The notes: a model not told the origin generated them from the letters alone. A stretch of DNA of 64,000 nucleotides from Gammaproteobacteria bacterium (GCA_012103475.1 WLWS01000004.1:310001-374000); one strand, 5' to 3'; positions 54,892-63,980 are shown, numbered from the stretch's first letter. A program made the numbers and translations.

Positions 54892-55704
54892 ATGAACTGG
54901 CAAAGAATTGCCCTGCTGCTGCAATTTGACTTTTACCACACTGTTACACGACTTCGTGGCTGGGTGTTTCTTGTTCCTTTCTCCATTTACTGGGTTATAG
55001 TTTTTCGCTATCTGGACTCACACCCGGAAGTAGTAAAGGGATTTAGATCACAAGAGGCAATTTCGGCAATGGAGTATTTTGGAAGCGACACAACTTTCAA
55101 TTTATTTGTAAACAATCCGGTTATTGTTTCTTTGTCATTTTTACTTTTAATTATTACAGCACCCTTTTTTACTGTTCTTGCCTCATACGGTCAATTTTGC
55201 AGTGATTTGAAAAACGGTTTTTTCAGATTTCTTATCGCCCGCTGTCATAGAATCGAAATATTTATCGCACGCTTTTTAAGTGCTTCAATATTAATAACAA
55301 CCACTTTTTTAGTTGTCGTTATTATTGCTGCACTCATGTCGATGAAAGATGGTGATTTCTCGAATCTTGATATTTTAAACTATTCAGTTCGAATCTTTAT
55401 GACACTCCTGCTATACGTTTTGCCATTTGTTGCTTTTATGTCGTTATTGTCAGCATTGGTGAAATCTGAACTGGGGGTGATTTTTTTAGGGATGACCGTA
55501 AGTGGTGTAATTTATCTATTTTACATTTCTTCTCTGGCGACCCAGCAATCAAGTAATGTCGCTTACTTATTGCCTATTGGAGTAATGAATAACATCCTCG
55601 CGCTACAGTCTGAGTTTTTCTGGAAATCAATCGCTCTGTTGCCTGTGTATTTCATTGTTTACACTGTTTTGGCTTATTTCATATTTCATCGCAGGAATCT
55701 TTGA
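54892..55704 (+). CDS. ABC transporter permease, ABC-2 type
   Basis: 270 residues with six hydrophobic helices (around 20-40, 80-105, 120-150, 160-185, 195-220 and 235-260). The general shape, with a long loop after the first helix, is that of ABC-2-type permeases such as NosY. There is no strong motif. Its base composition is noticeably more AT-rich than the neighbouring mutS. It precedes the ATPase gene by three bases, and the two form one transporter whose substrate cannot be read from sequence. Confidence 0.8.
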   Translation: MNWQRIALLLQFDFYHTVTRLRGWVFLVPFSIYWVIVFRYLDSHPEVVKGFRSQEAISAMEYFGSDTTFNLFVNNPVIVSLSFLLLIITAPFFTVLASYGQFCSDLKNGFFRFLIARCHRIEIFIARFLSASILITTTFLVVVIIAALMSMKDGDFSNLDILNYSVRIFMTLLLYVLPFVAFMSLLSALVKSELGVIFLGMTVSGVIYLFYISSLATQQSSNVAYLLPIGVMNNILALQSEFFWKSIALLPVYFIVYTVLAYFIFHRRNL

Positions 55705-55707
55705 TTT

Positions 55708-56634
55708 ATGCCGGCTCTATTACAAATTTCCCGGCTCAGCAAGCATTATGGTTCTAATCTTGCGCTCGACGACATAAGTTTGACTATAGAGAAACCAGCC
55801 GCGATCGGTCTGGTTGGTAAAAATGGGGCCGGCAAGACTACTCTGCTCTCTCTGCTGTCCGGATCTTTACGAACCAGGACGGGCAATATTCGGATTCTTG
55901 GAGAAAGCCCACAGACAATCGCAACAACTGGGAAACTCAATATTTTGCCGCAAGATGCCACTTTTAAAAAAGGTATTCCTGTCAGAAAACAGTTAAGGCT
56001 TTTTGCACGGCTTCAGGGTATGAGCAAGGTACATGCTGATGAAGCTGTTGACAAACTATTAGCGGAACTCGGCGATGCGTCGTTTGCTGATAAAAGCATA
56101 GACAAATTGAGTTACGGGCAACGCAAGAGACTGGGGATAGTACAGGCCTTTCTCGGTAAACCTGAGCTGGTGATACTCGACGAGCCTACGGCCGGTCTGG
56201 ATCCGGTGATCGCCAATGATGTACGACAACTAATCCGAAAATTATCAGGTGAATCTGCCTTTATCATCAGCTCTCATAATCTCTATGAAATCGAAGACAT
56301 CTGTTCATCCGTGATTATTCTCGACAACGGCAGGCTGGTTGCCTGTAATGCTATCTCTGAACTGGCGAGAAAAGAAAATAAACTGAACCTGACGCTGGAT
56401 CGAAAAGCTGATTCCCCTCTATTAGGCATGATTGAGAAACTCTCCAAAGACATCTCAATCGAGCAGGACAACATCAATCAGGAAAAACTCATTATTAACT
56501 TTGGAGAAGATTCTGCGGATGAGCTACAACTGCAAATTCAACAATTGATTATGCAACAGGGCTATCAGATTATTGACCTTAGCCGCGGTAAGGCACTTAT
56601 TGATGGAATGATGGATCTTGTTAGTCCGAAATAA
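55708..56634 (+). CDS. ABC transporter ATP-binding protein
   Basis: 308 residues. Walker A GLVGKNGAGKTTLLSL (about 35-50), signature LSYGQRKRLGI near 132 and Walker B LVILDEPTAGLDP near 153 are all intact. The C-terminal 90 residues form the extra domain seen in ABC-2-type exporters of the CcmA/NosF group. It pairs with the permease three bases upstream. The substrate is unknown; NosF-like members act in copper-enzyme maturation, but that is only a resemblance. Confidence 0.92.
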   Translation: MPALLQISRLSKHYGSNLALDDISLTIEKPAAIGLVGKNGAGKTTLLSLLSGSLRTRTGNIRILGESPQTIATTGKLNILPQDATFKKGIPVRKQLRLFARLQGMSKVHADEAVDKLLAELGDASFADKSIDKLSYGQRKRLGIVQAFLGKPELVILDEPTAGLDPVIANDVRQLIRKLSGESAFIISSHNLYEIEDICSSVIILDNGRLVACNAISELARKENKLNLTLDRKADSPLLGMIEKLSKDISIEQDNINQEKLIINFGEDSADELQLQIQQLIMQQGYQIIDLSRGKALIDGMMDLVSPK

Positions 56635-56736
56635 GGCAAACAGTATATGGAAAGTACAAATCGTTCTTTTTCATTGGCTGCGAAAGCGGTATGATCCCTC
56701 CGCTTAAACAAGAAGGAAACTGACAGGTAAAATACC

Positions 56737-57060
56737 ATGCCATTTATCGTTACAGAAAGCTGTATAAAATGTAAATACACCGATTGCGTTGAAGTATGCC
56801 CGGTTGATTGTTTTCACGAAGGACCGAATATGCTGGTTATCGACCCCGATGAGTGTATAGATTGCACTCTTTGCGAGCCCGAGTGCCCGGTCGAGGCTAT
56901 CATGTCTGAGGATGATGCTACTGAAGAGCAACAACAGTACATTCAGCTCAATGCCGACTTATCCAAAGAATGGCCGGTAATCAATGAAATGAAAGATGCT
57001 CCAGCTGATGCAGATGACTGGAAAGAAGTCAGCGATAAGTTGCAGTATCTGGAAAGATAA
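56737..57060 (+). CDS. fdxA: 7Fe ferredoxin FdxA
   Basis: A 107-residue soluble electron carrier. The first cluster region is [17 protein letters not shown] (9-25), and the second is [12 protein letters not shown] (40-51). Together they supply the ligands of one 3Fe-4S and one 4Fe-4S cluster as in Azotobacter ferredoxin I-type proteins. The acidic C-terminal extension (about 60-107) is also typical. It lies near mutS, as in many gammaproteobacteria, 102 bases after the ABC ATPase gene. Confidence 0.96.
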   Translation: MPFIVTESCIKCKYTDCVEVCPVDCFHEGPNMLVIDPDECIDCTLCEPECPVEAIMSEDDATEEQQQYIQLNADLSKEWPVINEMKDAPADADDWKEVSDKLQYLER

Positions 57061-57079
57061 ATATCTACCCGATTCAGGC

Positions 57080-57532
57080 GTGAACGGTTTAAGGTGTTTA
57101 CGCTTGTTCATTTTCAGTGTTGTTATTGTGTTACCTCCGGCTTCGGCTCAGGTCTATAAATGGGTTGATAAAAATGGTAAAACTCATTATGGAGACAAAG
57201 CTCCAGGCAAGGACACTGAAACACTTAACTTGCAAAAGCAGCCGCAACTCGACGAGGATCACGAGTCCCGTACAGTCAAGCAACGTCGTTTGCTTGAAAT
57301 CTACAGTGAAGAGCGAGCCGAAAATGCACAGCGCAAAGCTGAAATCGCAAACGAAAAACTCAAACGTAAAACAGAGTGTCAGAAAGCTCGTAAAGACCAA
57401 CTTGATATAGCCAAAGCGACATTTCTATACAAGAAATCCGACGATCCAAATAATCCGATAATCTATAGCGAAGCAGAGCGCGCGGAAGCTAGCCAACGAG
57501 TCGCTGATAAAATCAAAAAATGGTGTGACTGA
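57080..57532 (+). CDS. DUF4124-containing periplasmic protein
   Basis: 150 residues from GTG 57080, chosen because it opens a signal peptide (RLFIFSVVIVLPPASA) ending before QVYKWVDKNGKTHYGDKAP, the DUF4124 signature. A longer frame from 56996 would overlap fdxA and has no signal. The rest is a charged, helical, coiled-coil-like stretch rich in Lys, Glu and Arg, ending with Cys149. The function of the family is unknown; members are small envelope proteins. It is 20 bases after fdxA. Confidence 0.75.
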   Translation: MNGLRCLRLFIFSVVIVLPPASAQVYKWVDKNGKTHYGDKAPGKDTETLNLQKQPQLDEDHESRTVKQRRLLEIYSEERAENAQRKAEIANEKLKRKTECQKARKDQLDIAKATFLYKKSDDPNNPIIYSEAERAEASQRVADKIKKWCD

Positions 57533-57546
57533 GCGCAGCTTTTGAT

Positions 57547-57578
57547 CTGATATTGTTAGACAAGTCTAATAAAATCAG
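57547..57578 (+). repeat. Nested inverted repeat before the CHASE2 kinase gene
   Basis: TTAGAC-AA-GTCTAA (57556-57569) is a perfect 6-base inverted repeat nested within CTGAT (57547-57551) and ATCAG (57574-57578). No T run follows, so it is not a standard terminator. It lies between a DUF4124 gene and the kinase gene (57625) and may be an operator or an RNA stem in the kinase leader. Confidence 0.35.
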
Positions 57579-57624
57579 AGTATTATCTTCGACCCTACTC
57601 AATGAAGAGCTATAACTCTTTCTG

Positions 57625-60147
57625 ATGAAAAAGGCTTTCTGGCGCAAGGACTGGTTTGCAGGCGTGCTCATATCGCTGCTATTTCTCTTCCTCGCTCAAA
57701 ACGAACTAATTCAGGGTCTCGAGCGCAGTGCCTATGATTTTGGCGTGAAAGCTTCTCAAAAAGACCCCGGCGATCAGGTTGTGATTATCGCGATTGATGA
57801 TCAAAGTCTGGATAGTCTCGGTCGCTGGCCCTGGCCGAGGGACATTCTCGCCAATATGGTAGACAAATTATCTGCTGCCGGCGCCAAAGTAATCGGTAAC
57901 ACTATTCTTATGTCCGAGGCACAAACTGCACCGGAATCTGTGGACAATCTGATTCAGTACGTAGAGTCGTCCAACCTGGTGAATGAAAATCAGGAATTAC
58001 AGAAGCTGATAGATATCGCGAAAATAGAATTAAACCGTGATGAAAAGTTAGCGCAGAGTTATAAAAACGCCGGCAATGTGGTGCTTGGTATGCAGTTTGA
58101 ACTTGGCGAGCCTCTAGGAAATCCAGATGAGGAATTGCCACAGTTTTTGCAGAAAAACAGTCTGGTGAATATTGGCGGCAACGCTGCTGACGGCTTCCCG
58201 CATCCGGCCATATCTGCCACTCCTCCGATATCAGTATTAGGAGAACAAGCCGCCGCACTAGGTCATCTATCAATCTTTTTTGATGTGGATGGAGGGATTC
58301 GTTCGGAGGTTCTCACCGCCGATTATTACGGCACAACCTTTCCTTCCCTCGCTTTGCAAATTGCGGCGAAAAGTCTAAACCTGAATGTCGACGATATTCA
58401 GGTCGAATTGGGAAAGTCCGTCAGTCTGGGAAATCTGGAAATCATTACCAGTCCTCTTTCACACATGTATCCGTTTTATTACGTTAATGAAAATGGCACC
58501 ACGCAATTTTCTAGTAGTTCTTTTTTTGACGTTTACGAAGACAAAATCAACCCGGCCTTTTTTAAAGACAAGATTGTGCTTATTGGAGCAACAGCGCTGG
58601 GGGTCGGAACTACCTTTGTCACTCCGGTCTCAGATGCAATGCAGCCGGTTTTTATCCTGGCTAACAGTGTTGCCAGTATACTTAAACAGAATTTTTTCGT
58701 GGTACCGGACTGGGCGTATTTACTTGAAAACCTCGTCTTTCTTACGATAGCTTTATTCCTCATTCTGATACTTCCACGCCTGTCTGCGGCCCTGGCTGCG
58801 ATTGTAAGCGCTGTACTTTTTACAATTCTTATCGGAGTCAGTCAGTACATGCTCATCAGTCAGGCAATCTGGCTTCAATTAATGCTGCCCGCCTGTCTCC
58901 TGTCCGGTGGCTACTTATTACTCATTACTAAGCGATATCTGGTGACAGAACGTGGCAAGTTGCAAGCTGATGAGGCATCTGCAGAGAGCAACCGTACCCT
59001 TGGTCTGGCCTATCAGCAGCAAGGACAACTGGATATGGCTTTTGACAAATTTCGAAACTGTCCTATGGACGATTCCATGCGGGAACCACTTTACAATCTT
59101 TCTCTGGATTTTGAGAGAAAGCGTCAGTTCAATAAAGCGCAATCTGTTCTTGAACTTCTCGCGACCTTCGCAGCTGACTATCGCGATGTGAAGGAGAAAA
59201 TAAAACGTAATAAGCAATTACAGGACACCTTCATGTTTGGCGCCGCCGGCGGCTCAGCATCTAACAGTACGATGATGTTGGACGGCGATGGCGTTGAAAA
59301 ACCAATGCTCGGCCGTTATGAAGTTGAAAAAGAGTTAGGCAAAGGCGCCATGGGCGTGGTTTACCTTGGTAAAGATCCAAAAATTAATCGCACAGTAGCC
59401 ATTAAAACCATGGCTCTGGCGCAGGAATTCGAAGGTGACGAGCTGGACGAAGCCAAAGAACGCTTTTTCCGTGAAGCTGAAACGGCCGGCCGTCTCGTAC
59501 ATCCGAATATCGTGACGATATACGATGCCGGAGAAGAGCATGATCTGGCCTATATCGCTATGGAGTTCCTGAAAGGGCATGACCTGGGACGCTATACCAA
59601 AGCCGATAAACTCCTGCCGATAGCAAACGTTTTTAAACTGACTGTTCTCGCGGCCGAAGCGCTGTCTTACGCCCATGAGCAGAACGTTGTACATCGCGAC
59701 ATTAAGCCCGCCAACATAATGTATGTATCGGAATCTTCGACCATAAAACTTACCGATTTTGGCATAGCCCGGATCACGGATTCGAGTAAAACAAAAACGG
59801 GCATGGTCCTCGGTACACCTTCGTATATGTCACCGGAGCAGTTGGCCGGCCACAAAGTAGACGGGCGTTCAGACTTGTTTTCACTGGGAGTCATGTTTTA
59901 TCAGTTACTCACCGGAGAATTGCCTTTCACGGGCGATTCCATGGCAAGCCTGATGTTTAAGATTGCCAATGACCCACATCCTGATATTCTTGCAGTACGC
60001 CCTGAATTGGCCAACAAAGCACCGGAGATTAGCGCTGTGTTAGACAAAATCTTGCACAAGGTGCCAGAAGAGCGTTATCAAAGTGGTGAAAAATTTGCGG
60101 CTGATTTACGTAAGTGCCTAAAAATTATAAAAAATAATGCAAAATGA
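57625..60147 (+). CDS. CHASE2-domain Ser/Thr protein kinase
   Basis: 840 residues. One membrane helix (about 10-25), a periplasmic CHASE2 sensor (about 35-340), three helices (about 350-430), a TPR-like linker (about 450-530) and a C-terminal Hanks-type kinase (about 564-835). The kinase is intact: glycine loop LGKGAMGVVY near 573, Lys in VAIKTM near 594, HRD at 690-692, DFG at 711-713 and GTPSYMSPEQL near 729. CHASE2 senses an unknown extracellular ligand. The gene overlaps the PP2C phosphatase by four bases (ATGA), forming a kinase-phosphatase pair. Confidence 0.95.
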   Translation: MKKAFWRKDWFAGVLISLLFLFLAQNELIQGLERSAYDFGVKASQKDPGDQVVIIAIDDQSLDSLGRWPWPRDILANMVDKLSAAGAKVIGNTILMSEAQTAPESVDNLIQYVESSNLVNENQELQKLIDIAKIELNRDEKLAQSYKNAGNVVLGMQFELGEPLGNPDEELPQFLQKNSLVNIGGNAADGFPHPAISATPPISVLGEQAAALGHLSIFFDVDGGIRSEVLTADYYGTTFPSLALQIAAKSLNLNVDDIQVELGKSVSLGNLEIITSPLSHMYPFYYVNENGTTQFSSSSFFDVYEDKINPAFFKDKIVLIGATALGVGTTFVTPVSDAMQPVFILANSVASILKQNFFVVPDWAYLLENLVFLTIALFLILILPRLSAALAAIVSAVLFTILIGVSQYMLISQAIWLQLMLPACLLSGGYLLLITKRYLVTERGKLQADEASAESNRTLGLAYQQQGQLDMAFDKFRNCPMDDSMREPLYNLSLDFERKRQFNKAQSVLELLATFAADYRDVKEKIKRNKQLQDTFMFGAAGGSASNSTMMLDGDGVEKPMLGRYEVEKELGKGAMGVVYLGKDPKINRTVAIKTMALAQEFEGDELDEAKERFFREAETAGRLVHPNIVTIYDAGEEHDLAYIAMEFLKGHDLGRYTKADKLLPIANVFKLTVLAAEALSYAHEQNVVHRDIKPANIMYVSESSTIKLTDFGIARITDSSKTKTGMVLGTPSYMSPEQLAGHKVDGRSDLFSLGVMFYQLLTGELPFTGDSMASLMFKIANDPHPDILAVRPELANKAPEISAVLDKILHKVPEERYQSGEKFAADLRKCLKIIKNNAK

Positions 60148-60968
60148 GCCTTTCTGACAAACTCGACATTGCCAATATTTCCGATACCGGTCGTCGTCGC
60201 CCGCACAATGAGGACAGCACGCTAAGTGATCTGGAACAAGGTCTGGTCGTTCTTGCTGACGGCATGGGTGGCTATAAGGCAGGCGAAGTGGCCAGTGCAA
60301 TAGCCGTTACCTCATCACATACCGATATTCTCTCCGGGTTGAAGAAAATCAAGCCCGGACAGACTGATAAAGTCAGCGGTTTGCATGCCGAATCTGATGT
60401 GGTGAAGAATGCAATAATCAATGCAAATTCAAATATTTACAACTCTGCCGAGGCCGATCCTGAGTGTCAGGGTATGGGTACAACAATTGTCGTCGCCCTG
60501 TTTCATTCCGGTCTGGTCACCATCGCTCATGTGGGTGATTCAAGGCTGTATCGGAAAAGAGCGAACAATTTCGAACAAATAACAAAAGATCACTCATTAA
60601 TTCAAGAGCTTATCGATAGAGGGCTTTACACATCCGAGGAAGCGCACGCGAAAACGCCAAAAAATCTGGTTACACGTGCACTGGGCATTGAGGCGAAGGT
60701 CGAAGTTGATGTGATGGAAGTCGAGGTCGAAGCCGGCGATATTTTCCTGCTGTGTTCGGACGGATTAAATGATATGGTAGATGATGAAGAAATTCACTTA
60801 ACCCTAAGTAAATATAGTGTTAATCTTGCAGAAGCTGCACATGCTTTGGTCGATTTAGCCAACGCAAAAGGGGGTAAAGATAATATCTCCGTGGTACTAA
60901 TTAAGGCTCTTGAGGGGTTTAATAACTCTGAAGGGTTTGTAAAAAAACTAATTAATCGATTTCGTTAA
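60144..60968 (+). CDS. PP2C-type protein phosphatase
   Basis: 274 residues with the metal-dependent PP2C motifs: DNEDS-like RRPHNEDSTL near residue 15, LADGMGGYKAGE near 36, VGDSRLYRKR near 130, LLCSDGLNDMV near 205 and GGKDNISVV near 245. It dephosphorylates Ser/Thr in the cytosol and would oppose the upstream kinase, with which it overlaps by four bases. The FHA protein gene follows 24 bases later. Confidence 0.95.
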   Translation: MSLSDKLDIANISDTGRRRPHNEDSTLSDLEQGLVVLADGMGGYKAGEVASAIAVTSSHTDILSGLKKIKPGQTDKVSGLHAESDVVKNAIINANSNIYNSAEADPECQGMGTTIVVALFHSGLVTIAHVGDSRLYRKRANNFEQITKDHSLIQELIDRGLYTSEEAHAKTPKNLVTRALGIEAKVEVDVMEVEVEAGDIFLLCSDGLNDMVDDEEIHLTLSKYSVNLAEAAHALVDLANAKGGKDNISVVLIKALEGFNNSEGFVKKLINRFR

Positions 60969-60992
60969 CTTTTGGGGAAATAGAACAGCGTT

Positions 60993-61226
60993 ATGGCAAA
61001 GTTAGTCCTGAGCTTGAATGGTGTCGTTCAAGGGGAATATCAGTTAGACAAAGAGCGCCTTTCAATAGGTCGCAAAGCCGATAATGACATCCCGATAGAT
61101 AATCTGGCGGTCAGCGGCAAGCACGCGCTCGTAATAACCATTCTGGATGATTCCTTTCTGGAAGATCTTGGCAGTACCAATGGTTCTTACGTAAACGGTA
61201 AACTAATCAAAAAAACATGCACTTAA
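60993..61226 (+). CDS. FHA domain protein, first domain (frame interrupted at an A7 run)
   Basis: 77 codons: an FHA domain with LSIGRKADNDI (about 23-33), VSGKHA (about 43-48) and LGSTNGSYVNG (about 58-68). The frame ends early at TAA because of a run of seven A (61209-61215). With six A it would continue KKHALKDGDVIAIGKHELKYV, finishing the FHA fold and joining the downstream frame. The protein would then have about 236 residues with two FHA domains, and would read phospho-threonine signals from the adjacent kinase. Confidence 0.7.
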   Translation: MAKLVLSLNGVVQGEYQLDKERLSIGRKADNDIPIDNLAVSGKHALVITILDDSFLEDLGSTNGSYVNGKLIKKTCT

Positions 61227-61236
61227 AGATGGCGAT

Positions 61237-61704
61237 GTGATTGCCATCGGTAAGCATGAGCTGAAATACGTCAACGAACTGGCGACCGCTGATGATGATG
61301 AGTTTGAAAAAACCATGATCATCAAACCAGGTTCAGCCAGCGCAGCTGTTGCAGCTGAAAAGGCAGTAGCAAGCGCCGCGCCAGCAGCAGCTCCGGCGGC
61401 AAGCGGTGGTGCTCCGGCTTCAGGTGGCATGCCTTTAGGTCGACTCACTGTTTTAAACGGCCCAATTGCCGGTAAAGAGCTTGAATTAACCAAAGCTCTG
61501 ATTACCCTGGGTAAACCTGGAACGCAGGTAGCGGTAATTTCACGGCGTCCACAAGGGTATTTTCTCACTCATATCGAAAGCGATGGTGACGGGAAGCGTT
61601 ATCCGACGGTGAATGGTGAGCCCATCGGCCCAAAAGCCTATCAGTTAAAGAGCGGCGATCTGATTGAGTTAGCCGGTATAAAAATGGAGTTTTCTTCTTC
61701 CTGA
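61237..61704 (+). CDS. FHA domain protein, remainder with second FHA-like domain
   Basis: 155 codons from a GTG, but the frame is open back to about 61214 and fits the end of the first FHA domain (HALKDGDVIAIGKHEL). An Ala/Pro/Gly linker (about 30-65) leads to a second FHA-like domain (about 68-153: GRLTVLNGPIAGKELEL, then VISRRPQGYFLTHIES). I read it as the C-terminal two-thirds of one protein with the gene at 60993. The fragment has no convincing ribosome binding site of its own. A strong terminator follows. Confidence 0.7.
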   Translation: MIAIGKHELKYVNELATADDDEFEKTMIIKPGSASAAVAAEKAVASAAPAAAPAASGGAPASGGMPLGRLTVLNGPIAGKELELTKALITLGKPGTQVAVISRRPQGYFLTHIESDGDGKRYPTVNGEPIGPKAYQLKSGDLIELAGIKMEFSSS

Positions 61705-61705
61705 C

Positions 61706-61732
61706 AGCTGTAAGTAGTTTTACAGCTTTTTT
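61706..61732 (+). terminator. Rho-independent terminator after the FHA gene
   Basis: AGCTGTAA (61706-61713) pairs with TTACAGCT (61720-61727) and is followed by TTTTT. It ends the kinase-phosphatase-FHA transcript on the plus strand, just before the convergent cyclase gene. Confidence 0.8.
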
Positions 61733-61733
61733 G

Positions 61734-63980
61734 TCATTTACTGGTATGGGTGAAGACTCCATCCCAGTTTTCAGGCGGCGGTGACTGTCGGTACTGCATT
61801 ATTCTGTCAACATAAATCTGGTATAACAGCCTGTCAGGAGAGACTTTCTGAAGGTTTAGAAATTGCATTTCAGCTCTGTCCCAGTCCTGAGCCCGATATA
61901 GTTTCAGCGTCTCTTTGTGTAGACTGAGTTCCTTGGCTTCTTCCTTCGATATTTCCGCTTTAGGCGCAATGGGCTCATAAATCGTAACAGGTTCATCCTT
62001 GCCTTTTACCCGAACGACATCCAGTTCTCTGTAAGTATAATCTTCAACCAGATCCTTGGTTGCTTCTCCTACAATAATCTCGACGCCATAATTCTTCGTC
62101 AAGCCCTCCAGGCGGGAACCAAGATTTACCGCATCTCCAAGAACCGTATACGCACGCCGGAATTCGGATCCCATATCACCAACGCTCATCATGCCCGAAT
62201 TCAGGCCAACTCCGATTTTGATCTCTGGCCAGCCGCGTGCTTTAAAATCATCCTGAATGGCATTGAGGCGTTCAAGCATCGCCATACCTGTCTCCAGAGC
62301 ATGTCTGGCATGATCCTCATCACGGATTGGTGCACCCCAGAAAGCCATCACCGCGTCACCCATATATTTATCAATGGTGCCTCTGTTTTCATGAATGATT
62401 TTGGTCATGGCAGTGAGATATTCATTCATTAACAATGACAAATCGCCCGGGCTCAGACTCTCAGAAAGCGTGGTAAACCCGCGAACATCGGAAAACAGTA
62501 CCGTCAGTTGACGGTTTTCTGCGTCAAAACTTACAACCTCAGGATTATCGCTCATTTCGTCAACCAGCTCAGGAGGTACATACTGGCCGAACATACTGGC
62601 AATTTGTTTTTTACCCCGCCGTTCTATGAAGAAACCGTAGGACATATTCAACAAAAAAACGATGAGAATCATTAAAATTGTCGAGGCCAGAGGCATTACC
62701 AGGTTGGCGAACTGCCAAAAAGCGAAATTTCCCAATGTCAGGGCTATGAGTAACACCAGAGTCGTTAGCGAAGCCGCTATCGGACTCAAGAGAGGCAAGC
62801 AGGTAGCAAGAAACAAACCGAGAACCAGCAAGAGTATAAATTCGGCGCCGAGCGTATAGGCAGGTTTTTTCTTGATCGTTCCATCAAGCATACCGGCAAG
62901 TAGATTAGCGTGAACTTCAACTCCTGCGTAGGCCTTGCCAACTGGTACAGATCGAAGATCGAACAGACCAGGAGCGGTGGTTCCGACCAACACAATGGCT
63001 TCTTTGAGTACATCCTTATCAAGCCGGTTATTGATTACATCGCTGGCGGAGACATAATTGAAACTGCGGAAACGACCTCTGTAAGGCACCAGTGCCTGTA
63101 CATTTTGATCAACCGGCAGCTTATTTGCTCCGAGTCGCAACCACTCCAGAGCAGGATAACCACTATTACCCAGAGCCTCTTCAAAAACTGGTACTACCTT
63201 GTCAACCTCCAGTACTTTGCGTGCCATCGCCATTGCGAGTGATTCGTAATAATTTGATTCAAATTCGATCAGCAACGGTACACGTCGAACGACACCATCG
63301 TCATCTACCCAGGGGTTAAAATGGCCACCACCACCAGCGACAGCCTGTAGACGGGGTAAATTCGCACTATAGCCAGGCGCCTCGCGTGCCAGAACCTTAT
63401 TTGTGCCGGTAAAATCTTCACTACTCAGAACAGGCAAAGGCAAAATACCGTTTTTTCGCGCCGACTCTTCATCGCCTTGCAGCTGAAAATAGTAACCTAG
63501 AACCACGTCACGCTGTAATAGAGAATTGCGAAAGACAAGGTCATAATCCAGTTGTTCTCTCATTTCGTCCACGGTAACAAGAAATTCGTCTACATTACTC
63601 AGGCTGGTTCGTCCCAGTTTATCCAGCATCTCAAGGCCAGAGCTGCTATCGGGTTCCGAAAAGACTATGTCAAAACCGAGTATCTGAATTTCATAGTTGT
63701 CGAACAGCTGACCGACCAGTCTTGCTACCTGGTCCCGGCCCCAGGGCCATCTCCCGATCTCTGCCAGACTTTTCTCGTCGATGTCTACAATAACAATTCG
63801 CGGATCAATACCACCCGGCATAGTTAACACTACACGAGAGTCATAAAGAAAATTTTCAAGCTGGGTAATAAAACGCCACTTAAAGGCATCGGCTGTGTGA
63901 AGAAGAAAAAATGTGGTGACCAGTAATGTCAGGATCACCAGAGGTAACTGTCGCTTAAGTCTGGTTAAAAGATTATCCAT
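61734..63980 (-). CDS. CHASE2-domain class III adenylate/guanylate cyclase
   Basis: 748 residues. One N-terminal membrane helix (about 12-30), a periplasmic CHASE2 domain (about 35-345), three helices (about 358-440) and a cytosolic class III cyclase domain (about 485-665). The catalytic domain has VLFSDVRGFTTLSE (metal Asp), KYMGDAVMAFWGAP and the late NLGSRLEGLTK segment (Arg of the catalytic pair). Whether the product is cAMP or cGMP cannot be settled by eye. It has the same CHASE2-three-helix sensor layout as the convergent kinase at 57625. The start is ATG 63980, close to the window end, so its promoter is only partly seen. Confidence 0.93.
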   Translation of the reverse strand: MDNLLTRLKRQLPLVILTLLVTTFFLLHTADAFKWRFITQLENFLYDSRVVLTMPGGIDPRIVIVDIDEKSLAEIGRWPWGRDQVARLVGQLFDNYEIQILGFDIVFSEPDSSSGLEMLDKLGRTSLSNVDEFLVTVDEMREQLDYDLVFRNSLLQRDVVLGYYFQLQGDEESARKNGILPLPVLSSEDFTGTNKVLAREAPGYSANLPRLQAVAGGGGHFNPWVDDDGVVRRVPLLIEFESNYYESLAMAMARKVLEVDKVVPVFEEALGNSGYPALEWLRLGANKLPVDQNVQALVPYRGRFRSFNYVSASDVINNRLDKDVLKEAIVLVGTTAPGLFDLRSVPVGKAYAGVEVHANLLAGMLDGTIKKKPAYTLGAEFILLLVLGLFLATCLPLLSPIAASLTTLVLLIALTLGNFAFWQFANLVMPLASTILMILIVFLLNMSYGFFIERRGKKQIASMFGQYVPPELVDEMSDNPEVVSFDAENRQLTVLFSDVRGFTTLSESLSPGDLSLLMNEYLTAMTKIIHENRGTIDKYMGDAVMAFWGAPIRDEDHARHALETGMAMLERLNAIQDDFKARGWPEIKIGVGLNSGMMSVGDMGSEFRRAYTVLGDAVNLGSRLEGLTKNYGVEIIVGEATKDLVEDYTYRELDVVRVKGKDEPVTIYEPIAPKAEISKEEAKELSLHKETLKLYRAQDWDRAEMQFLNLQKVSPDRLLYQIYVDRIMQYRQSPPPENWDGVFTHTSK

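Noticed and set aside
56996..57079. DUF4124 protein starting at 56996 inside fdxA
   Set aside because: That start lacks a signal peptide and ribosome binding site, while GTG 57080 gives a normal exported DUF4124 protein.
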